Shown: positions 25,395-33,248 of the stretch, piece after piece
Layout: each line of letters opens with the position of its first letter
Position numbering within the stretch: position 1 is the stretch's first letter
DNA from: Bradyrhizobium sp. 190
GTDB lineage: Bacteria; Pseudomonadota; Alphaproteobacteria; Rhizobiales; Xanthobacteraceae
NCBI RefSeq assembly: GCF_023073415.1
Contig: NZ_JADPJL010000063.1
Coordinates: forward strand, 1 to 64,000
DNA: 64,000 bases
Direction: 5' to 3'
Position numbers and translations under genes: made by a program
Notes under the pieces: model-generated
Told to the model about the DNA's origin: nothing
Databases searched by the model: none
What the model saw: the letters and a program-made list of their open reading frames with translations, nothing else

Positions 25395-26627
25395 TCAGAC
25401 CCGCTCGATAATGATGGCCGGCGCCATGCCGCCGGCGGCGCACATCGTCACCAAACCCCGCTTGAGATCGCGCCGTTCCAGTTCGTCAAGCACGGTGCCG
25501 ATCAGGATCGAGCCGGTCGCACCGATGGGATGGCCGAGCGCGATCGAACCGCCATTGACGTTGACCTTCTCGCGGTCGAGCTTGAGGTCGCGGATGAACT
25601 TTTCGGCGACAACCGCAAAAGCCTCGTTGATCTCGAACAGATCGATGTCGTCGAGTGTAAGGCCTGCCTTGGCCAGCACCTTGCGGGCAGCCGGCACCGG
25701 CGCGTTCAGCATCAGGGTTGGCGAATCCCCCATATTCGCCATCGCGACGACGCGAGCACGCGGCTTCAGGCCATGGGCTTTTGCGTAACTCGGCGATGCC
25801 AGCAAGATCGCCGCCGAACCATCGACGACGCCGGAGGAATTACCGGCGTGATGGACAAAGTTGATGTCGAGATCGGGATACTTGTCGAGGATTAGTTTGC
25901 GGTAGGTCGTGCCCTTGTCGTCGAGCGCATAATCCGCAATCGCGGGAAACGCTGCCTTCAGGCCGGCCAGACCTTCGAGCGTGGTCTGCGGACGCGGGTA
26001 TTCCTCGCGGTCGAGCGCGAGGCTGCCGTCCTCGCGGCAGACAGGCACGAGGCTCTTGTCGAAATGGCCGCCCTTGATGGCCGCCGCGGCCCGCTTCTGG
26101 CTTTCGAGGCCCAGTTCGTCGACGTCCTGCCGCGTGATGCCGTCCAGCGTCGCCACAGCGTCGGCGCAGACGCCCTGATGCGACTGAGGATGCCGGGCGC
26201 GCAGGCGAAGATTGCCGTTGTCCATCATGAACGGCCCCTCGCCGCGACGCCCTTCCATCGACATCATCTCGGTGCCGCCGGCGATCACGAGATCTTCGGA
26301 CCCCGACATGATCGAGTTGGCCGCCATGTTGACGCTGGTGATGCCGGAACCGCAAAATCTATCCAGCGTGACGGCGCTGGCGCGCACGTCGTAGCCGGCA
26401 TCGAGCGCCGACATACGGCCGAGATCGCCGCTCTGCTGGCCGCGTTGCGAACTGGTACCCCAGATGATGTCGTCGACATCGGCGGTATTAATGCCGGTGC
26501 GATCGGCCAGCGCGCGCAAAACCGTTGCGCCGAGCTGCTGCGGATGGATGCCCGACAAGGCGCCCTTGCCGGCCTTGCCGATGCCCCGCGGCGTCCTGCA
26601 TGCGTCGATAATCAGCGCGTCAACCAT
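25395..26627 (-). CDS. acetyl-CoA C-acyltransferase (thiolase)
   Basis: A 410-residue degradative thiolase from ATG 26627 (AAGGA 7-8 bases upstream). Marks: DALIIDACRTPRGIGKAGKG at the N-terminus, the acyl-accepting Cys in LDRFCGSGITSVNMAANSIM, LFEINEAFAVVAEKFIRDL, GGSIALGHPIGATGSILIGT with the catalytic His, and CAAGGMAPAIIIE with the second Cys. It cleaves 3-ketoacyl-CoA with CoA. It is the last gene of the long minus-strand catabolic run, 122 bp after the lyase gene, a gap that holds a small inverted repeat. Confidence 0.92.
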   Translation of the reverse strand: MVDALIIDACRTPRGIGKAGKGALSGIHPQQLGATVLRALADRTGINTADVDDIIWGTSSQRGQQSGDLGRMSALDAGYDVRASAVTLDRFCGSGITSVNMAANSIMSGSEDLVIAGGTEMMSMEGRRGEGPFMMDNGNLRLRARHPQSHQGVCADAVATLDGITRQDVDELGLESQKRAAAAIKGGHFDKSLVPVCREDGSLALDREEYPRPQTTLEGLAGLKAAFPAIADYALDDKGTTYRKLILDKYPDLDINFVHHAGNSSGVVDGSAAILLASPSYAKAHGLKPRARVVAMANMGDSPTLMLNAPVPAARKVLAKAGLTLDDIDLFEINEAFAVVAEKFIRDLKLDREKVNVNGGSIALGHPIGATGSILIGTVLDELERRDLKRGLVTMCAAGGMAPAIIIERV

Positions 26628-26703
26628 GGTGTTTTCCTTAAGTCTGTTGATTGGCTGCATTTGCTGCCGATCAAGCTGCACTGTCAATCCGATCACGGCC
26701 GAT

Positions 26704-26742
26704 TTGTAGCCCGGATTTCGCTGCGCTCCATCCGGGCTACAA
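26704..26742. repeat. 13-bp inverted repeat with terminator-like shape
   Basis: TTGTAGCCCGGAT (26704-26716) pairs perfectly with ATCCGGGCTACAA (26730-26742) around a 13-nt loop. It lies between the lyase and thiolase genes. The same word is familiar as a dispersed repeat in this group of bacteria; it may attenuate thiolase transcription. Confidence 0.6.
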
Positions 26743-26749
26743 GATTTCG

Positions 26750-27607
26750 CTACCGCCCGCGCAGCGCCAGGATTTTCTCCGCCGCGCGCAGATGCGGCTT
26801 GTCGATCATCTTGCCGTCGATCTTCACCACACCTGAAGTCGGATTGTCGTTGAAGGCCTTGACCACCTTCTCCGACCAGGCGATTTCCTCATCCGTCGGC
26901 ATGAAGGCTGCATTGACGACGTCCACATGCTTGGGGTGGATCACCGCCTTAGCAAGGAAACCATCCTGACGTGCAGCGATAGACTCTTCCCTGAGCGCAT
27001 TGAGATCGTTGATATCGGTCGCAATGGTGTCGATGGCGACGACGCCGGCCGCAACCGCGCTGATCAGGCAGAGGTCGCGCGCCAGCAGGAACGGGCCATG
27101 GAAGCGGCCTGCCGTTCGATTTCGCGACGCGCCGAGCGACGCCGCGAGATCCTCGGCTCCCCACATCATGCCCCACAGCCGCGGGCTCATGTTCTCGAAA
27201 TCGAGCAGCTTGAGGACGGCCCTCGCTGTCTCCGTCGCCACCGTCACTATTCTCGTTGAGCCATGTTCAATCCCGGCGGCGGCCTCGAAGGCATCGAGAT
27301 AGAGCGAGAGGCGATTGACATCGGCCGCGCCGGCGCATTTCGGCAGCACGATGCCGTCGGGCCGGCCCGGCATGACGCCCGCGAGGTCGCCAAGCGTCAT
27401 GTCCGTGTCGAACGCATTGACGCGGACATACATCTTCTGGTTCGGATTCCGAGCATCGAGCATCTCGCGCACCGTACGCCGCGCACCGACTTTCTCGTCC
27501 GGTGCAATCGAATCCTCGAGGTCGAGGATCAGCGCATCAGCCGCAGTCTTCTTGGCGTTTTCGAACTTGCGCTGGCTGTCGCCGGGAACGAACAGGAATG
27601 ATCGCAT
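26750..27607 (-). CDS. CitE/HpcH-family CoA-ester lyase
   Basis: A 285-residue protein with the HpcH/HpaI aldolase fold. Metal and CoA motifs: RSFLFVPGDSQRKFENA, ALILDLEDSIAPDEKV, YVRVNAFDTDMT, VTVATETARAVLKLLDF, GMMWGAEDLAASLGA and KAVIHPKHVDVVNAAFMPT. Relatives cleave (S)-malyl-CoA, beta-methylmalyl-CoA, citramalyl-CoA or citryl-CoA; the exact substrate is not readable. It starts 4 bp after the MaoC remnant. A paralogue in the same order behind an intact MaoC gene lies at 52377-53258. Confidence 0.85.
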   Translation of the reverse strand: MRSFLFVPGDSQRKFENAKKTAADALILDLEDSIAPDEKVGARRTVREMLDARNPNQKMYVRVNAFDTDMTLGDLAGVMPGRPDGIVLPKCAGAADVNRLSLYLDAFEAAAGIEHGSTRIVTVATETARAVLKLLDFENMSPRLWGMMWGAEDLAASLGASRNRTAGRFHGPFLLARDLCLISAVAAGVVAIDTIATDINDLNALREESIAARQDGFLAKAVIHPKHVDVVNAAFMPTDEEIAWSEKVVKAFNDNPTSGVVKIDGKMIDKPHLRAAEKILALRGR

Positions 27608-27611
27608 CGGC

Positions 27612-27749
27612 CTACGCTTTCGGTTTGCAGTGCATCAGGCCGGTACGGCGACAACTTGCCACCACCTCGCCGCGCTGATTGGTCATGGTGTGCTCGAATT
27701 CCACGATGCCCTGGTTCGGCCGCGACTCCTCGAAATGCAATCCAGCCAT
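27612..27749 (-). pseudogene. MaoC-type dehydratase with in-frame internal deletion
   Basis: A 45-residue open frame that keeps the normal first eight residues (MAGLHFEE) and jumps directly to the normal C-terminus (SRPNQGIVEFEH then VVASCRRTGLMHCKP). Compared with the 150-residue paralogue at 53255-53707 (MAGLYFEQ... and ...SRPTQGIVTFEH), residues about 9-114 are missing, including the hot-dog catalytic region (NPAAVHIDHEY in the paralogue). The frame is retained. Its ATG still overlaps the crotonase stop (TGATG), so the scar is probably still translated as a short, inactive peptide and keeps coupling to the lyase gene. Confidence 0.85.
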
Positions 27750-28525
27750 CAGCGCCCCCTGTAGTTCGGCGTCCGCTTCTCGACGAACGCATTCAGCCCT
27801 TCCTGACAATCTTCCGTCGTTGCGACGAGCGCAAAGCTCTCGGCCGCGTTCTCGACCGAGCGGCGGAAATCGGCGTCGACCGCCCGCATAAAGGCATCGC
27901 GCCCGATCTTCATGACGATGGGTGATTTGGCTGCGAACTTGCGCGCGATCTCCCGCGCCCGGTTCAGCGCGGTCCCCTTCGGCACCACTTCACTCAGCAG
28001 TCCCATGCGAAAGGCTGTCGCGGCATCGAAGGGCTCGCCCAGAAACAGCGGCCCGAAAGCCTGGTGCTTGCCGACCAGCCGCGGCAGTTGCACCAAGTGA
28101 ATGGCCGGAATCAGCCCGACGTCGATTTCGGGATAACCGAAGGTACAGGCGTCGCCGGCGATGATCATGTCGCATGAGATGGCAATCGTCATCCCGCCGG
28201 CCCGCACAGCGCCATCGACGGCAGCGATGGTCGGCTTGCCCATGCGGTACTGGGTATCGTTGAGCGCGAAATACAGCCGTTCGAGAAATTTCTTGGTCTC
28301 GATGCCGGGCTTGCCGCGGACGATATCGAGATCGAGCCCGGCGCAAAACACCTTGTGCGCGCTGCCGATGATGACGGCGCGCACCGCTTCGTCGTCCCTC
28401 GCCTTCGCCAGCGCCGCCAGCAGCGCATCGATCAGGTCCATGCTGAGCGCATTGACTGGCCCGCGATCGAGCATGATCTCGGCAATATTGCCTGAGACGG
28501 AATAGCGAACGAGATCGATACTCAT
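27749..28525 (-). CDS. enoyl-CoA hydratase/isomerase family protein
   Basis: A 258-residue crotonase. Oxyanion-hole loops are in SAHKVFCAGLDLDIVRG and AVDGAVRAGGMTIAISCDMI; an acidic residue is retained in FGYPEIDVGLIPAIHLVQLP. The C-terminus is ordinary (EDCQEGLNAFVEKRTPNYRGR). Substitution of the usual first glutamate region by RAGG suggests isomerase or atypical hydratase chemistry. It overlaps the CoA-transferase gene by 4 bp (ATGA) and the MaoC remnant by 1 bp, so it sits in the middle of the coupled operon. Confidence 0.88.
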   Translation of the reverse strand: MSIDLVRYSVSGNIAEIMLDRGPVNALSMDLIDALLAALAKARDDEAVRAVIIGSAHKVFCAGLDLDIVRGKPGIETKKFLERLYFALNDTQYRMGKPTIAAVDGAVRAGGMTIAISCDMIIAGDACTFGYPEIDVGLIPAIHLVQLPRLVGKHQAFGPLFLGEPFDAATAFRMGLLSEVVPKGTALNRAREIARKFAAKSPIVMKIGRDAFMRAVDADFRRSVENAAESFALVATTEDCQEGLNAFVEKRTPNYRGR

Positions 28526-29736
28526 GCCGTGCCTCCCCTGGCCTGACGCACCGCGCCGGCGCTGACCAAATCGTCGATGGCGCCGCGCGCGAAACCCGCT
28601 TCCAGCAGCACCTCGTAACTGTCCTGGCCTATATCAGGCGCAGGGCGCAAGTCATCCTCCGAGAAGCTCGCAATGCCCGGCGTTCGCGGCGAGTAGACCG
28701 GCCCCACACCGGGCGTGTCCTGGCATACCGCTGCCCGTGTCGCCTCGACATGGAGGTTGCGCAGCCATTCGCCGGGATTGAGGATCCGTTCGGCGATCAG
28801 ATCGGCGGCATGCAGGCGGGCAAGCCAGACATCTGTCGGCTGTTTCAGAAACACCTCCCGCAACTGCGGGATCAGCGCATCCACGGCGTCAGCGCGCCGG
28901 GCAAAATCGGCGAAGCGCGGATCGCTGGCGAGGTCGTCGCGGCCGATCGCCGCGCACAGCCGCTTGTACTGCGGCTCGTTCACCAGCGTGACCATCATCC
29001 AACCGTCGCCAGTCTGATAGGAGCCCGCCGGAACGTTGAGCGCGCGCGGCGCGCCGCCCTCCAGAACATGTTCGGCGACCTTGTGGCCGAGTAGTGCGGA
29101 CGTCGATTGGCAAAGATTGACGTCGATCCAGCGCCCGGTGCCGACGGTCGCGCGCGCAAACAGCGTCGTCGCGATCGCCTGGAAGGCATAGACGCCGGTC
29201 ACGACGTCGGAGATCGTGGTGCCGACCCGGTGCGGGGTCCCGTCGTTGCCGACATTGATCGAGACCAGGCCGGAGAACGCCTGCGCCACGGAATCAGAGC
29301 CCGGCCGCTTCGAATAAGGACCGCTCTGCCCGAACGCGCTGACCGAGAGATAGATCAGGCCGGGATTGTCGCGCGACAATTCCTCGTAACCGATCCCGAG
29401 CCGCGCTGCGACGCCGGGGCGGAAACCTTCGATCAGGACGTCGCAATCTCTCGCCAGCCTTCGGGCAATGGCGATGCCGTCCTTGTGCTTCATGTCAAGG
29501 CAAAGGCTGCGCTTGCCGCGGTTATAGACCGCCGAGAGTGTAGTATGGCTCCCATAGGTCGTGCCCAGAAACCGCGACCAATCCCCCTCCGGCGGCTCGA
29601 CCTTGATGACATCGGCCCCGTAGACGCCCAGCAGCATCGCGCAATAGGGCGAGGCGATGCCTTGCCCGAAATCCAGCACGCGCAATCCGCGATACGGCGC
29701 CTCATGCGTCGGCGATAGCTTGCGTTCCCTAGTCAT
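28522..29736 (-). CDS. CaiB/BaiF-family CoA-transferase
   Basis: A 404-residue class III CoA-transferase. Family marks: YRGLRVLDFGQGIASPYCAM, YGADVIKVEPPEGDWSRFLG, VYNRGKRSLCLDMKHKDG, the catalytic-Asp region FGQSGPYSKRPGSDSVAQAF and DGWMMVTLVNEPQYKRLC. Start ATG 29736 has GGGGGA 5 bases upstream. It follows LivF by 24 bp and overlaps the crotonase by ATGA. In this operon it likely activates the imported acid or recycles CoA, as an alternative to the synthetase encoded divergently. Confidence 0.88.
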   Translation of the reverse strand: MTRERKLSPTHEAPYRGLRVLDFGQGIASPYCAMLLGVYGADVIKVEPPEGDWSRFLGTTYGSHTTLSAVYNRGKRSLCLDMKHKDGIAIARRLARDCDVLIEGFRPGVAARLGIGYEELSRDNPGLIYLSVSAFGQSGPYSKRPGSDSVAQAFSGLVSINVGNDGTPHRVGTTISDVVTGVYAFQAIATTLFARATVGTGRWIDVNLCQSTSALLGHKVAEHVLEGGAPRALNVPAGSYQTGDGWMMVTLVNEPQYKRLCAAIGRDDLASDPRFADFARRADAVDALIPQLREVFLKQPTDVWLARLHAADLIAERILNPGEWLRNLHVEATRAAVCQDTPGVGPVYSPRTPGIASFSEDDLRPAPDIGQDSYEVLLEAGFARGAIDDLVSAGAVRQARGGTA

Positions 29737-29760
29737 TTCGTCCCCCGGTCGGGCCGAAAG

Positions 29761-30477
29761 CTACAGCGCGAGGTAGCGCTGACGAATGTTTTCGTTGGCT
29801 TTCAGCTCTTCGATCCCGGATGTGTAGACGATCTGGCCCTTGTCGATAACCGTCGCGTGGCTCGCAAGGCCAAGGCAAAAATGCATGTTCTGTTCGGCGA
29901 TCAGCACCGTGGCGCCGGTGCCGCGGAGTTGTCGCAGCAATTCGCCGATCCGCTGCACGATGATCGGTGCCAGCCCCTCGCTCGGCTCGTCCAGCAGCAG
30001 CAGCGCGGGATTGCCCATCAGCGTGCGGGCAATCGCCAGCATCTGCTGTTCGCCACCCGACAGCCTTCCCGCGATTCGGTTGCGCAGCGGTTCCAGCAAC
30101 GGAAACACGTCGTAAACGCGCCGGATCGACCATTCGTCCTCGCCATCAGGCCCCTTCTTGGCGCCGATGACCAAATTGTCCTCCACCGTGTGCTCCGGAA
30201 ATATCTGGCGATCCTCCGGCACGAAGCCGAGACCGGCGCGCGCGATGTGGTGTGGCTTTAGCCCGGACACTACTTTGCCGCGCAAGGTGACTTTGCCGCG
30301 GCGTGCGGGAGCGAGCCCCATGATCGCCTTCATGGTCGTGGACTTGCCGGCACCGTTGCGGCCGAGCAGCGCCATGGTTTCGCCCTGCCGGACCGACAAG
30401 CCCACGCCGAACAGGATCTGGCTGGTGCCGTAATAGACGTCGAGATCCTCGACCTGAATGACCGGTTGCGCACTCAT
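29761..30477 (-). CDS. livF: branched-chain-type ABC transporter ATP-binding protein LivF
   Basis: A 238-residue ATPase. Walker A GRNGAGKSTTMKAI, Q-loop region VPEDRQIFPEHTVEDNL, signature RLSGGEQQMLAIARTL, Walker B LLLDEPSEGLAPII, and the switch His in LIAEQNMHFCLGLASHATVI (the NMHF form typical of LivF). ATG 30477 overlaps the LivG stop as ATGA; the longer frame to 30582 is an overlap artefact. Together with LivG, LivH, LivM and the binding protein it forms a complete HAAT-type importer. Confidence 0.93.
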   Translation of the reverse strand: MSAQPVIQVEDLDVYYGTSQILFGVGLSVRQGETMALLGRNGAGKSTTMKAIMGLAPARRGKVTLRGKVVSGLKPHHIARAGLGFVPEDRQIFPEHTVEDNLVIGAKKGPDGEDEWSIRRVYDVFPLLEPLRNRIAGRLSGGEQQMLAIARTLMGNPALLLLDEPSEGLAPIIVQRIGELLRQLRGTGATVLIAEQNMHFCLGLASHATVIDKGQIVYTSGIEELKANENIRQRYLAL

Positions 30478-31232
30478 ACCGCTGCCCCGGCGTGATGTTC
30501 GGTACCGAGATAGGCCTCGATCACGGCCTCGTTCCGGCGGATCGCATCCGGCGTGCCGGTTGCAAGAATGCGGCCGTAGCACAGCACGACGATCTCCGGC
30601 GCGATCTTGAACACGATATCCATGTCGTGCTCAATGAACACCACGGTGATCTTCTGCGTCTCCCAGAGCTCCCTCACCTTGTCGATCATCCGCCAGCGCT
30701 CTTCAGTGCCCATGCCGGCGGTGGGCTCATCGAGCAGCAGCACCTTGGGATCGAGCACCAGCGCCAGCGCGATATCGAGCAGCTTTTGGTCGCCATGGGA
30801 GAGCGTTGCCGCAGTGCGATTCCGTTTGCTCGCCAGCCCCAGCAATTCCATCGCGTGTTCGGCGCGGTCGCGCGTCTCGGCAAGAGGGAAACGACGGTGA
30901 AGCACGCTGGCGCGGCGCTGATCGGCGCAAACTGCCGCCAGCATCGTCTCCTGCACCGTCAGCGAGGGAAAAATGCTAGCGACCTGAAACGCACGGCCGA
31001 TGCCGTGACGCACGATATCCGGCGGCGACCGCCCGGCCATGTCGACGCCATTGAGCAGGATCTGTCCGGAGTCGGGCTTCAGTGCACCGGTGATCAGGTT
31101 GAAGAATGTGCTCTTGCCGGCGCCATTGGGGCCGATCACGGCGGTGAGCGAACCGTCGGCAAAGTCGAGCGTGACATTGTCGGTCGCCTTGACGCCGCCG
31201 AACGATTTCGAAAGGGAGCGTATCTCCAGCAT
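30474..31232 (-). CDS. livG: branched-chain-type ABC transporter ATP-binding protein LivG
   Basis: A 252-residue ATPase from ATG 31232 (GGGGAG 6 bases upstream). Walker A GPNGAGKSTFFNLITG, Q loop RHGIGRAFQVASIFPSLTVQ, signature ATLSHGDQKLLDIALAL, Walker B LLLDEPTAGMGTEE and FIEHDMDIVFKIAPEIVVL. The first codon lies two bases after the LivM stop. It carries the C-terminal extension usual for LivG (VIEAYLGTEH). Confidence 0.93.
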   Translation of the reverse strand: MLEIRSLSKSFGGVKATDNVTLDFADGSLTAVIGPNGAGKSTFFNLITGALKPDSGQILLNGVDMAGRSPPDIVRHGIGRAFQVASIFPSLTVQETMLAAVCADQRRASVLHRRFPLAETRDRAEHAMELLGLASKRNRTAATLSHGDQKLLDIALALVLDPKVLLLDEPTAGMGTEERWRMIDKVRELWETQKITVVFIEHDMDIVFKIAPEIVVLCYGRILATGTPDAIRRNEAVIEAYLGTEHHAGAAV

Positions 31233-31234
31233 GG

Positions 31235-32251
31235 CTACTCCCCGGAACCATCGCGGCGTCGCGCATACCACTCGACCACAAAATCCATCAGGCCTTTCCG
31301 CAGGCCGATGGCAAAGAACAGGATCACGATGCCAAGCACGATACCGTAATATTCGGTCAGCCGCGTCACAGTGTCGTTGAGGATCAGCAGCAGCACGGTC
31401 CCGACCATCGGACCGAGGAACGTCGTGACGCCGCCCAGCATGTTGATGAAGATGCCCTCACCCGAGATCGTCCAGTAGGCGAACTCGGGATAGGCGCCCG
31501 ACACGAACAGCGCCATGATGATGCCGCCGGTGGAGGCAAACAGTGCCGCCAGCACGAATATCGTGAGTTTTGCGCGCCAGACATCGATACCGATGAAGCT
31601 GGCGCGGGTGGCGTTGTCGCGGATCATCCGCAAGGTATAGCCGAACGGCGATTGCGCGATCTGGCGCATCAAGAGAAGTCCGATCACCAACAGCGCGCAA
31701 CTCGTGATGTACAGATGCACATGGTTCGACAAATCGACGCCGAAAAAGGCCGGACGCGGAATGCCTCCGCGCAAGCCCTGGTCGCCGCCGGTCAACGACA
31801 CCCAGGACAGAATCGTGCTGTGGATCAACATCTGGAACGCCAGCGTGACAAAGGCGAAATAGATCTCCTTCAGCCGCACGCAGATCGCGCCGATGACGGC
31901 AGCGATGAGGGTGGTAATAACGAGCGTTGCAACAAACGCGACGGGCACCGGCAGGCCGCTGCGCTGCATGATCAGGCCAAAGCCGTAGGCACCGAGGCCG
32001 AAGAACATGCCATGGCCGAACGAGACCATGCCCGTAAAACCGACCAGCAGGTTGAGCGAGGTTGCGAACAGTCCGAACGCCGAGCAACGGATGACAAAAT
32101 CGAGCAGCGCCTTGCTGCCGGTGAGCATCGGCAGGATCGCCAGCACGGCAAAGGCCGCCAACGCGATCAGCACGTCGCGATAGCGCGAGCGCTGCGATTG
32201 GGATTCGATCCGCGGCACCACGGCGGCCTGTTCGGCCTGCAGCTCGGTCAT
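31235..32251 (-). CDS. livM: branched-chain-type ABC transporter permease LivM
   Basis: A 338-residue permease with about nine membrane segments. Hallmarks: NLLVGFTGMVSFGHGMFFGL near the N-terminus, ICVRLKEIYFAFVTLAFQML, TGGDQGLRGGIPRPAFFG and the cytoplasmic coupling loop MIRDNATRASFIGIDVWRAK. The T.G..GL and G......A.S.IG motifs are standard for LivM. Its ATG overlaps the LivH stop (ATGA). Confidence 0.93.
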   Translation of the reverse strand: MTELQAEQAAVVPRIESQSQRSRYRDVLIALAAFAVLAILPMLTGSKALLDFVIRCSAFGLFATSLNLLVGFTGMVSFGHGMFFGLGAYGFGLIMQRSGLPVPVAFVATLVITTLIAAVIGAICVRLKEIYFAFVTLAFQMLIHSTILSWVSLTGGDQGLRGGIPRPAFFGVDLSNHVHLYITSCALLVIGLLLMRQIAQSPFGYTLRMIRDNATRASFIGIDVWRAKLTIFVLAALFASTGGIIMALFVSGAYPEFAYWTISGEGIFINMLGGVTTFLGPMVGTVLLLILNDTVTRLTEYYGIVLGIVILFFAIGLRKGLMDFVVEWYARRRDGSGE

Positions 32252-33159
32252 GCGACCTCCTTGCCGAACAGACCGGTGGGCCGGGACACCAGCACGATCA
32301 CCATGAACAGGTACATCAGCCCTTCCGTGAACAGGGGAAAGCCGAGCGATCCGAACGAGCGGATCATGCCGATCAGGATGGCGCCGATCAGCGCGCCGAG
32401 GATCGAACCCATGCCGCCGATCACCGTGACGATGAAGGATTCGATCAGGACCGAGAATCCCATGCCCGGCGTCAGCGAACGCACGGGTGCTGCGAGCGCC
32501 CCCGCAAGTCCCGCCAGCATGCCGCCGAGCGCAAACACCCCGCCATAGATAAGACCTGTATTGATACCGAGCGCAGACACCATGCCCGGATTATGTGCGG
32601 CCGCGCGGATCACCTTGCCGATCCTGGTGCGGGCCAGGCCGAGCCCGAGGATCACGGCTGCCACCAGCGCGACACCGATCAGGAGTAGATAATACGGCGG
32701 CACCACGCCGCCGGCGATGAACAGCGGCGCCACCTGGAACGCCGCCGGCATGCCCATCGACTTGAATTCCGGCCCCCAGATCATCCGCACGACATCATCG
32801 AAGATCAGCACGAAGGCATAGCAGACGAGCAACTGCATCAGCACGTCGGAGCCATAGACCCGGCTCATGAACACGCGCTCGAAGATCAGGCCAAGCAAGG
32901 CCGTGCCGGCCGCCCCGCACAGCATCGCCAGCGCAAAACTGCCGGTGACCTGATAGGCCGTCATCGCGAAATAGGCGCCGAACATATAGAAGGCGCCATG
33001 ACTGAAGTTCACGACCTTGAGCACGCCGAAGATCAGCGTCAGCCCGACGGCGACCAGAAACAGCAACATGCCAATGATGAAGCCGCTGGTGGTCTGCGTC
33101 ACCAGGCAGGCAGAACTGGCGAGACAGCCGGTAAGTGCGTCGAGGTCCAAGGGAAGCAT
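32248..33159 (-). CDS. livH: branched-chain-type ABC transporter permease LivH
   Basis: A 303-residue permease. Typical LivH motifs are LTLIFGVLKVVNFSHGAFYM, FERVFMSRVYGSDVLMQLLV, LARTRIGKVIRAAAHNPGMV, SALGINTGLIYGGVFALGGM and VTVIGGMGSILGALIGAILI. It is separated from the binding-protein gene by 89 bp that contain a hairpin, a common way to make more binding protein than permease. Confidence 0.92.
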   Translation of the reverse strand: MLPLDLDALTGCLASSACLVTQTTSGFIIGMLLFLVAVGLTLIFGVLKVVNFSHGAFYMFGAYFAMTAYQVTGSFALAMLCGAAGTALLGLIFERVFMSRVYGSDVLMQLLVCYAFVLIFDDVVRMIWGPEFKSMGMPAAFQVAPLFIAGGVVPPYYLLLIGVALVAAVILGLGLARTRIGKVIRAAAHNPGMVSALGINTGLIYGGVFALGGMLAGLAGALAAPVRSLTPGMGFSVLIESFIVTVIGGMGSILGALIGAILIGMIRSFGSLGFPLFTEGLMYLFMVIVLVSRPTGLFGKEVA

Positions 33160-33210
33160 CCATTACAGCACGCCGGAAAGGGCGACGCGCGAAAAACATT
33201 CGGCAGCGAA

Positions 33211-33240
33211 CGGAGGCGGCCTACGCCACCTCCGCCTCCG
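33211..33240 (-). terminator. hairpin between livK-type gene and livH
   Basis: CGGAGGCGG (33211-33219) pairs perfectly with CCGCCTCCG (33232-33240), 12-nt loop. It lies just after the binding-protein stop on the minus strand. There is no T-run, so it is more likely an attenuator or mRNA-stabilising stem than a full terminator. Confidence 0.45.
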
Positions 33241-33248
33241 CCGATCGA

